A DNA stretch of 39,189 nucleotides, from NCBI GenBank assembly GCA_027575765.1, contig JANBPT010000387.1:1-39189 (forward strand), given 5' to 3'. The notes below the pieces were generated by a model that searched no databases, was not told where the DNA came from, and saw only the letters and a program-made list of their open reading frames with translations. Shown here piece after piece: positions 7,673 through 17,700 of this stretch. The position numbers were made by a program, and so were the translations under genes. This stretch comes from Tieghemiomyces parasiticus. Its lineage: Eukaryota > Kickxellomycota > Dimargaritomycetes > Dimargaritales > Dimargaritaceae. The stretch's first letter is position 1. Each line of letters begins with the position of its first letter.

Positions 7673-9501
7673 ATGGACGACGAGCAGACCGGTCCTCCCA
7701 TTTTTGTCCTCGACTACGTGACGCAGCACCACAACAATCTCCAACGCCGCATCTGGGAGTCCAACGAGTTTCCCGAAGCCGGTAGCGCTGTCGTGTCTGA
7801 GGCGAGCTCTGACGTCTCAAATAGACCGCACCCTCGGGTAGAACATTACCAGACTTCTGAGCCTCGGCAGACTGTTGACATGATCCACAGTATGACCACC
7901 ACCGCGCAAGCGTATGAGGCGCCCGGGTCGAAGCCCAGACTTAGCCCTTATAGGGATAGGCACTTCTCAAAGCGGAAACATGATCACACTCGCAAGCATG
8001 CGGCCCAGGAATCAGCCAAGAAACGCAAGGTAAGGGGCGGGGATTTTAAGGGGGGGGGTATGCAGGATGTGCGCGACCCTGACAAGACACATCAGCATAG
8101 TGGCCGTAGCCTAAAAGCGTTCCTGCCCATGCCACCCACCCAACACCTATCCCATCAGCTAACCTCTACTAAGGGGCTCACACAAACCCAGCTCAAGGTA
8201 CCAGTACCTCGCGCCACGGTAAGTATTTGTCAATGTGGCCATCTTCCATACTTAGAACCCACTGGGAATACTAGAATATTACAGCCTGTCGAGTTGTGCC
8301 CGAGGAAACCTAATCGAGCTTCGTGGGCCTTATCATTCCATCTCCTCCTCTCCAGCTGCGACCGACCATCAGCAAGGCTGAGAAATTGGGTTTCCTCAGC
8401 CACGGCAAGCTTAGCCGGAAGGACCAGGCCACGAGAGGTAAATAGCCAGTCGCTGCCCTCTCTCATAGCAGTCTCATCCTCAAACATATTTGCAGGTTAC
8501 ACCGCGGTCCCGGGTATAAGAAGTAACCCCGCTCTCTCCCGCTCATTCTATCCGACCCCCTCTACGCCTCCTCTTCTATTCGATTCTGACCACCTGCCTT
8601 CGCCAAGGGCTGGCCTTCTCGGAACGTGCCTTTCTGGAGACGTCCAGTCAGGGCATAACCGAGACCTCCTCGCATCCGCCGGCAACGCCATCTAAAAGAA
8701 AACCATCCGAGTCAGGTGGCGACAGAACGAAGGATGGACGCACTACTGATGCCCTGGAGGACGACCTACCGCGCCGGCAACCACCGGGCAGGAGACAAGC
8801 CCGCGAGCTCGATAAGGTGCGTAAGGCTGGACCCATCTGTTCAGCTACATAATGGCACGGGCTTCATTTGTTGTATTCCACACTGACTCGCAAACCCCAT
8901 ATACCCGACATATCGCTCTTTACTCATCGTTCTCTCTCTCACTCTCTCTCCCGCTCGCAATTGCTAGGCTTTAGAAGATCCTGTCGAGCAGGAGCTTCAG
9001 CGTGATACAAGGCAGGCGGGGCACCCGTTCACCAGGCCCGAAACAGGAAGCACCAGCAGCGACCTACTCGATAGTCTGGAGCGAATGCTTGACAGTCCAC
9101 CTAGCCCGGTCCTGGTGGTCTGGCCAAACGAGAAAACGTATGGTAAGCTACTCTGGCCGGATGGTCCTACAGAAAGTGGTGACAGCTCGCCTCTCATGGC
9201 GCACGCACCCCTCCTCCCCTTACCGCTATTGCTGATCGACATCCATCCCGGAGAGCACTTACGCTTTGAGACCCTACTCTCACTTCTCTCCTCTCCCTCC
9301 CTGCCAATAGCTCCGAAACGACCCAGTCCACCTAGAATCGCCCCGCCCTCTCCGAAACTTCGCGAGTTGGCAACTCCGCGGTCCACATACGCCACTACGG
9401 TGCCAACGCCGGAAGGTGGTGAGCCAGCGGATTCCCGACACGACGACTTGGAACGGTTCCGCACCATGAAGCGCCAGCTGTGGTATCCGCACCGCCGCTA
9501 G
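7673..9501 (+). CDS. Unrecognised Ser/Pro-rich protein, six exons
   Basis: Exons 7673-8029, 8192-8218, 8356-8437, 8608-8816, 8968-9142 and 9311-9501 join with matching phases to a 346-residue frame. The evidence for a real gene is this phase agreement over five GT-AG introns. I do not recognise the family. Visible blocks are an N-terminal segment (FVLDYVTQHHNNLQRRIWES, about 11-30), a basic stretch (SKRKHDHTRKH and AKKRK, about 101-119) that could be a nuclear localisation signal, a block SKAEKLGFLSHGKLSRKDQA followed by LAFSERAFLETSS (about 133-170), TPSKRKP, an acidic/hydrophobic block DLLDSLERMLDSPPSPVLVV, and a C-terminus DDLERFRTMKRQLWYPHRR. A nuclear, phosphorylation-regulated adaptor is a guess from composition only. 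Exon 2 (27 bases) and the exon 4 acceptor are the least certain parts. Confidence 0.6.
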
Positions 9502-10140
9502 GTCAACGGCATGTGAAGGTAAGCATCCGAGGTCCTTGATTTGTAAGAGTATGGCTCTTGGTTGGCACAACGGTACCTTTGCAGCCATGACGGGCATGCA
9601 AACGTTAAGTGTACACATCAGACACTCATGACTCGGCTATGATCTCATCGACGGTGAAACCACTACGCTCGTCAGTCGCTTAACCTCCTCCCCCCCTCTC
9701 ACTGCCATGCGAGTCCGACTTGGCGCGGTTCTTCACCTACACCGTCTCCACAAACCCTGCCAATGTAAACTTTTCGTTGGTACGATTTTTCATCAGATAA
9801 AAATGGTGCATCTGTAATTTTATTTATGGGAGCGGAGTTAAGCATACTGTACAGGTTCAGGAATGGGTGGATTGAGATGGAGGAGGGGTTCGACAAAGTT
9901 AAGTAATAACTTGGGCATGTGTTTAAAGCCTCTATTTGTAACAAGCTGGCAGTGATCAAAAGTAGAGAAGGGATGGACTGCGCGATCGGTGGGGCGGATA
10001 GGGATGCCCGGCCCTGCCGTAAGTCGGATCTATCCACCAACCCTGCGTTACGCCAGGGGGGGAGGGAGAGGTGGACACAGGTAAGGGGAGCATATAACCA
10101 CAGCCTGCCCAGGTAGTACTCTCTTCCAGTGACATCGTCT
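9502..10140. other. Convergent 3' intergenic region
   Basis: 639 bases between the 3' ends of the unrecognised gene and the DUF1636 gene. The only visible signal is a minus-strand AATAAA at 9819-9824, about 320 bases past the DUF1636 stop. Frames crossing this region are shadows or chance. Confidence 0.45.
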
Positions 10141-11755
10141 CTACCATGCCTGGGGTAGGTTGAGGGGTGGGATGCGGGCAGTAATGTTCTTGCGCAAGGT
10201 CGGAGGCCGTGTCTTGCCCTTCGTAAACCCATCCTGACTATGGATATAGTCGTGGGCAAACTGCATGATATCATGAAGGGCCTCGGGGTCGGTATGGTCC
10301 ACATTAGCAAACTGGTATGTGTACTTGCCGGGAGCTGCAAAGGCGATAGCATTGCCCCGGTCGCAAACGCTGAGACAGTCAACGGGTACAATGCGGATCC
10401 GTCGGGGGTTATCAGTTTTGGCCGTCACGGTCACCGGGGCTGGTTTGGTCCCAGCCGGGGGGAGTACAGTAGTAGAGGTGGACGATTGAGCAGCAGCAGC
10501 AGTCGACGGTAGGTCAGGGTAGGAGGCGGCGGGTGAGATCAGCTGGGCAGTACCTTGCTCCGGCTCTTGCAGCTGCACCTCGATCTTACGGGAGGACCGT
10601 CGCTGACGCAGGGTTCCGACGTCACCGCCCGACTCACTAGCCGAGTGTGGTGGGGTAGGCATGCGCTGAATTCGTGGCCAGCGGAGGGCAGCGTCCACCA
10701 ATTGCTCCTCGGCAAACCGACCGTCACCCGTGTCCTTCTCCACGTGAGGTGAGGCGGTGGCACTCGCGGCTGGTGACCCAAAGCGCGAAGAGGCAAGGCT
10801 GAGCTTAGCGCTGAGGAGTTCGAGGGTCTGTGGGGTGGGACGGCCGTCAATGTCAAGGCCGGCCTTCCACCGGTCATCCTGGAACTTGGTCAAATTGTAG
10901 TAGAGGGCCTGGCCCGTCCGGGGGCCCTTGGATTTGGTTGGTGCGGACCCAGCCAAGGAGGTTACACCGTCCTCGTCGATTCCGTTGAAGGTGTCCTCGC
11001 CGAGCAGGTCCTCCATGTCGACCAAGTCACTGTCACCCTGGGCGGCGAGCCGACAGGTAAAGGACGAGGTACAGGCGTTGGACATATCGCGGCGGGTACA
11101 CTTGGTACACACATAGAGGACAGCTGGGTCTTCCTGACTCTTTTGCTCGGTAAGGCACTCGCCCAGGCAGATACTGCTGGCCCCGGCAGAGACGGGCGGA
11201 GGGGATGCAGGAAGCTGACGAAGAATTGCAGGCGAGACCGTCCCGGTTGCGGTGGCGGCCACAGAGAGTCGGTTAATAAAGGCTCGCGTGCGGTTTACCT
11301 ATTATGAACGAGCAAGGTCAAGACGACGCAGGGGGGTGGGATGGAGGTTAGTTAGGTGCGGGGAAGGCCTCGGGTATGGGGCAAGCCCACGGGAGTCACG
11401 GGGAGACATTTTGCCTTACAGAGACAGCAGGACTACCGTCGCACGAGGTCAACCCGACAAAGGTGGACAGGGATAAAAACGGCCTGACGCACTGTTGCCA
11501 CACCACCACTCACGCGTGACCAGGGGAAAGGGAGCTCAGGTGTGGCGATGGGTAATCACGAGTGGGCCAGCGGTCAGAAAGCACAGTGGCACGGCCGTCG
11601 ACCTAGGGTCCAAGACTTACCCGGTCATAAAGGTAACAGGTGAGTCGGAAATATAAGCGCAGGTCGATGGCAAACACGACTGCCAGTGTCGATAAGATAA
11701 AGAGGAGGAGCGGCCAGGCCCCGTAGGGACTCGTCCACGGGTTGAGAAGGGCCAT
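10141..11755 (-). CDS. Membrane-anchored DUF1636 (ferredoxin-like) protein with a large internal insert
   Basis: Exons 11755-11621 and 11298-10141 join in phase 0 to 430 residues. The C-terminal 80 residues read as DUF1636, a thioredoxin-like [2Fe-2S] ferredoxin family known mainly from bacteria: VDCLSVCDRGNAIAFAAPGK, KYTYQFANVD, DGFTKGKTRPPTLRK and ITARIPPL. The other cysteine pair of the family, VLYVCTKCTRRD, is at C109/C112, while CLSVC is C353/C357. About 240 mostly low-complexity residues separate them, whereas bacterial members are compact (I recall about 120-140 residues). Exon 1 supplies a hydrophobic segment (WPLLLFILSTLAVVFAI, about 14-30) followed by Arg, suggesting a signal anchor. 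Extra cysteines at about 89, 93, 118 and 124 could add ligands. The start is uncertain: an in-frame ATG at 11785 would add ten residues. Attachment of exon 1 rests on splice consensus and phase only. Confidence 0.72.
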
Positions 11756-14708
11756 ATGTCTATAGTAGCGAGAGCGTGGGGGCAAAGCAGAGAAGTGCGC
11801 GGTGAAAAGAAATAGAAAAAGTCCCGGTGTAAATCAATAACCTGGGACAAATGCGACGTCCATGAATGGGGCGAAGAAGAAGGCGAGAGGCGGGAGAGAC
11901 AGAATCAGGTGGGCCGGAACCGAGACATCCGGGAGACTGAAGTAGGAGGAGGAGGGATGACAGAGGCGCAGGCTCGCAGCATATGTGGGGCTGCGTCAAG
12001 AAAAATGACGCGCGCAGAACAGAGGCAAGTGGTTGATGTTACGTGATGGGGGGAGGCCGTCAGCGCCTACGAATAGAGAAGGGTAGCGGAGATAAAAGAA
12101 GGCAAAGCCGGGCTGACGATATGACACTGTTTAAGGGTATCACAAGATGCGCCCATGGGGGAAGGGCTGCCGGGGTATATATATGGGGGCAGAGGGTGGA
12201 GGTTCCAGGCCAGAACTGATAAAGACGGGGACCCTGGCTGGGCCCCATCAAGTTGAGGGGCGGGAAGAGTTAGTACCAGGCGGGGGGGGGAGAGAGGCCC
12301 AAAGTGAAGGAGGCCAACCGTCTGGCATCTTGATTGTAGGCTCCTCGCGTGGCCTCCCCGGCGCCTGGGTTTTCTTTTTCTTGGGGTCGGGGGACTCGGT
12401 TTGTATCCGCCCCTCCGATCGACTCTGGGTGCGCATACAGCCAATACGCCTCCACTTTCGTTTTTTTCCTTCTGGTTGGCCAAGATTAGTCACTACAGGA
12501 GGCTCAGCCGGACGCCGCCCATCCCCCGGCCCGGTGTCGACACACACTCCCCATCATGTCCTTCGCCACCCGCATACTTCCAAGTCGAGGGTGGGCGCAG
12601 ATACGTCAGAGGAACTGACTAAATGCCTCACTAAGCCACAGTAAAGCCTACGCGTGGAAACCCGTACCGCCTAACCCTCCGCATTGTCCTGCCTGGGACG
12701 CCTCTTCCTGCAAAGCCAACATGACTAGTCGCAGGGCTGCTACACCTGCCCAACCCAAGTACAACAGGCGGACCCCCGCCCACAATTACTGGCGTGCACC
12801 CTGCCGAATTCCCCTCCCCCCGACACTACCCGCAGTCACAGCCGTGCCCCCGTGGCCCCGGCCGAGATTGCTCCAAGTACTGTGGCCAGGTGGACGGCCT
12901 GTATCCCCACCAGCCTGAAATTTCGCTGCGCTGCCAATCGCCCCTTTGCAATGTATCGTCCGAGATTCGAGCGCACGACAGTCACGCCCCCTCTAGAGTC
13001 CAGTCCACCAGCCACGAAGCTCCCCGTTTCGACGGCTCTACTCGCCCAGGTTTGACCAAGCCAACTGACCCTGGCGCGTATTACCTGGCCATACGGACGA
13101 CGCGTCAGCTGGGCACCGCCCATGACTGGCGGTAGGGGATAAGTTTAGTCACCCCGTCCCCTCACTGGTGCACCCCTTGGATTCGCCCATAGAGGCGGTG
13201 AAGGGCTCGGAGGAGGCAAAACTATACGGGCGCTGTCATCGGATACAGGTCGGCACCAACTGTTGAGAGAAGGCCAGTGGGATGGAGGGTCCGCTAATCT
13301 GTTACTGCAAGGTAAACCTAGCCTCCTCCCCCTCTTTAACCTCCCCAATATGTTATGGCTCCCCTGCAAAAGTATGGCGCTCCGACCGACCCCCCTAATC
13401 CCCTGCGCACTCCACAATGATGCAGTGTCTGCGTTAAAATTGTAGAATGTGGAGAGCCGACTTGCCTCCTCCTCCTCCACCTTGACAGCCCACCCCAGCC
13501 TCCGACATTCAGTCACCGGCGCCCCATTAACATCAGATTAGGAGACGGAGGGAGAGAGGCAGTGTATATAGCCCCGTGATAGGGTACTGTACACTTACTT
13601 TATCCTTTGGCCCATACCATTTCATCCACTAGCCTGGGATGTACGGACTGTGGTTTAGCGAGCCACCCCTTTCTGAATCCCATCAGATAGCACAGAAACC
13701 GTTCCGTCAAAGTGAGCGTGATTGGTCCCCTCCACGTGAATCCTTCTCCTCATCCAACCCACCCCCCCCCCCACTGAGCACCACTCTGTTCCCGTGGGAA
13801 GTTGCATGTCATCCAGCTGGAGAAAATATTAACTCACCATAAAGTGTGGGCTCTGTGATTGGTGATGACTATCTGATAACCCCTGGACTAACAATGGACA
13901 AATTGCCCCTCAGCACACTAGATACATGACGGTGTGTTGTGGGAGAGCCAGTGTAAAACATACATGGGATGATTGGAGTTGTGACACAGGCACACTTCCG
14001 GTTGACCAATCGGTTAGTCGTTAATCCCACCAGCCAATCTCGCTATTTTCCAAACCAGAGTACATTTCCCGACGTCTATCATCAAGCACCAAAATAAAAA
14101 AATTAAAACGCCTAATGCTACAACAACGTCCCAGCTTCTCATCTTTACCAACGTATTGGCGACACATCCTTAATCTCTCTGCGGGCTCAGTACTTGGGTG
14201 CATGGCATCGGTGTTATGTAGACCACGTACTTAAAATGGCGGCAGTAGGATAACTCTTACTTTAATCCACGTGACTTGTGAAAGTTGAAGGTGGGGTCAT
14301 TTTGTTGGTCGATTGTATCTGGGGGGAGATGGGTTAGTATAATGAATATGTAGGGTAATAATAATAGCAGCGATGATAAAAAGAAACGAAGAAACAACGA
14401 TACTGATGACATGCGCAGGGGGGGGGGAGGGGAACAGATACGTGGAAAATAGTCAATAAACAGATGCCGGTCAAAATGATGGATGATGTAGAGGGGGGGA
14501 CGGACGGGCGAGAGTAGTTGCAAGTAGAACAGGAACAAAAAAAAAAAGGCAACGACGTCGGAAACTGAAAAAAAAAATATTAGTCGGATGGAGGGGGTGG
14601 GGGGACAGGAGGCTACCATTAAAAGAACCCGTCAACGGGGTAGGTAGAAGGGTGAGGTGAGGTGGGCGCTAACCCATGAGAATGTGATTACACCCAGAGC
14701 CGGCGGGT
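11756..14708. other. About 3 kb without a supported gene
   Basis: Lies upstream of the DUF1636 gene and downstream of the RhoGEF gene. Open frames occur on both strands but none carries a recognisable motif. The most gene-like part is 12721-13135 on the plus strand, where all three frames are open for 60-110 codons. CACGTG cores occur near 13733 (CCACGTGA) and 14266 (CCACGTGAC). The right part (14330-14600) is purine-rich on the plus strand with homopolymer A runs, as expected for a 3' UTR or spacer. Confidence 0.5.
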
Positions 14709-17700
14709 TCACGCGTGAGGGGACCGGTACGACGCAGCGAGCGGCGATGAGGTGGTACTACTATTCATAAACTCTAGCGACAGGTTAAGCGGCGAAGAGG
14801 TGATGTCAGGCAACTGGGGTTTCGTGACGGATGGAGGGGCTGTCAAGTTGGGTGGATTGGTGTACCGCCGAGCGTCCGCCCGAACCTGTTGAGCACTACC
14901 ATGATTGCCGGAGTGCACCGTCGTCGTCGTCGTTGTTGATGTCGGACCCGGACTTCCGGTTCCGTATGAAGCCACGGTGGGGGCAGACTCGTTAGGTAGG
15001 TAGTATGAAACCGGTCGCTGGCCCCGTGGCCGAGTATCGATGGGCGTGGTGGTGGATAGCCGCGACGAGGTCGTGGGGAGGTTGTTGTTGGTCGGGCGAT
15101 GATTGCCCAGACCCGGCGGACGCGAGGCCGGGGGTGGTCCACCGTGGTGGTGGGATGGTTGCGGTGCCAGGTGAACACCCTCCGCGGCGGCAAACGCCAT
15201 CGATTTGGGTCGTCGCTCGGTGAAGTTACGACGCGAGGTGCCTCCACCGGTCTTGATCTTATACTTGCCCAGGATACTGAAATACCCACCCTGATGGCTC
15301 TGAAGCGGCGAAAAGATGGAGTGCGATCCCGTGCCAAAGATACTGAGTGGCCGGCCATGACCTGTGACCGAGCCGTTACCACCGGTAGTGTACATGCTTG
15401 TCCGCGTGACGGTGGTTTGGTCGGACGCGTCACCGGCCAGGGCGGTGGCGGATATAGACGCGAAGGAATTGCGGGCCGCAAAGGGGGTTGGCGGGGGTTT
15501 ACCAGCGTAACTGACACCCCCCAGGGTAGACCCCGTAACCGTCGTCCCGGCCATGGTGGGCGCGGATGACGCCGGCCCCGAGGGTGATGACACCACCCCC
15601 AGGGACGTCGGTTTAATGAAGCCCAAATCGCGGCCGGGTGTAGTAGGGAGGGCACCGGCACCAAGGTGACCGGCTCGCAGGGCACTCCCGTCGATGGACA
15701 CGGCGTTGCGTTTACCATGGCCCTGCGGGGAGTTGGCAGCGGCGGCGGCCGCTGCCGCCGCTATGCCCACCTGATGCCCCTCGTTAGCCATGGCAAACGA
15801 AGCGGACGACGCACTGGACATTGCCGAGGCGGTGGCTTGGACATTGAGCGCCACGATTGACTTTTTGGATTTGACGAGCCGCGACGTCCAGTTCCGGGCG
15901 CGTCTTAGGATTCCTGTGGACCCCGGGGGAGAGTCACCGTCCATCGGGAATACCGCCCCGGCCCCGGCCATAGAAGCGGGCGCAGCCACCGAACTTATAA
16001 CGGTACCGCCCGGGGTCGTATGCGGACTTGCATGCTGTGGGGTACGCAGGTGGCCTGTGCCCGACGTGGGTGTTACTGGTTGCGTAATAGACCCGGTGGA
16101 GGGCGACCGGTGCACAAATGCACTGGAGGTGGGGGTCACCGGATAGCCCGGGTGGCCGTACCCGCCCGGACTGGCCACCGCGAACGGGGCCGCGGCCGTC
16201 CGCTTCATTGGCGTGTAGGCAGTGTAGGCATAGGACTGGACGGGGGTCAGGTGTAGACCGAAGAGGCTTTCGAGGAACAGTTGGTTATACAGTTGCTGTG
16301 TGGGTAGGTGTGCCATGGAACGCAAGAGGTCGGACTTGCACCAGAGTACTACAACCGTAAAAAAAGGGTGGGTGGGTGGGTGGATGGTCAATAAAACGGA
16401 CGAGGTAAGGTTAGATCGGAATGTCGGCATCATCATCGTCACACGGCCATTGCAGGTCCCAAGGGCACGCACCAGGAAACCCGCCCAGGGGTGGGGGGTC
16501 CGGCAGGACGGTATCATCACTTACGTTCTTCAAGAAACTCTCGTTCGAAATCGGCCAACGACGACACCCACTTGGGCGCGCGCACCCAGCCTTGCTCACC
16601 GGCTGACGCAGAAGCAGAACTAGCGGAAGTCGTGTGTTCGAACGAGCCATCGGGATTCCCCGCGAGCGGTGCTTCGCCCGTGGGCTCTACCGTATCGACC
16701 TCCGCGGAGGGGCCTTCATCGTGAACGACGAACGAATTGTGACGGGTGCTAATGGCGGAGGCCCGGCCGGAGTCCACACGATTAATGGGGTTTCCCAGGT
16801 AGGCCGGTCCCACGGGGGAACTGCCAAAGAGCCGTGAGGCGCGGGCGAGGGCCGCGGCCACCGTCGCGGCGGTCTGCGGTGTCTCATCCTCCGCATCATC
16901 CTGGCTTAGAGAGGAGGACCGCATTGGTGGAGGAAGAGGTGGTGGGGCGGAAGTGGCCCGTTGACGGTCGTCAATCGGTTGGTGACCGAGGGCGAGGGGC
17001 ACCGGTGAACGGTTGTACATGGCCAGGCTAGTTTGTACAACAAAAACGGTGGATAGGTGTGGGGGAGGTTGTGGGAGAGAGAGAGGAGGGTGGCATGGGA
17101 AGATAGTTAATTTTAAGTTTAAATTTCCGAAGTCTCGGATGGCGCGCACAGGGTATGGAGGTGCATAGGCATAAAAATATAATAAACCCAACTGTAGCAG
17201 AAGGGTAAGGAGGCGGGGCGATGCGCTCAGTCACACGAACCGCCATATTGCTACTTACCTGACTTTACCGCGCTGGCCCTTGATGATCCCGACCATGTGC
17301 GGGTACTGGTGGGCGTCGACGGGCGGAGCGAGGGCGTGATCCACGAACTGGCGCAGATTCGGGTCCAGGTCGGTACCGACGAGATCAATCCCGGCGTGGT
17401 CAGTATACACCAACACCGTATCGCAGCGATGTGGAGAGCGAAGGTACTGCTCCACGTCAAAATGGAGGTGGAATACAATCTGGTGTTCGTCACGATGAAA
17501 CTGACGGTACAGTCGGTGGCTGGGTTTACGGGCCTTCGGTGTGGTCGGGCCCGTAGGGGGGGCAGGATTACCGGAAGCGAGGGTGGCAGTGGTGACCAGC
17601 GACGACCCGGTGGTGGTAGTAGTGGCGGCAGTGGTGGTGGCGGTAGTTGATCCCGCGGATAAGTCGGAACCAGTACCGGGTAGACCAGTACTAGGGCCGT

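Noticed and set aside
12836..13123. 95-codon minus-strand frame
   Set aside because: All frames here are open because of high GC; no motif, no splice continuation and no support for a start.
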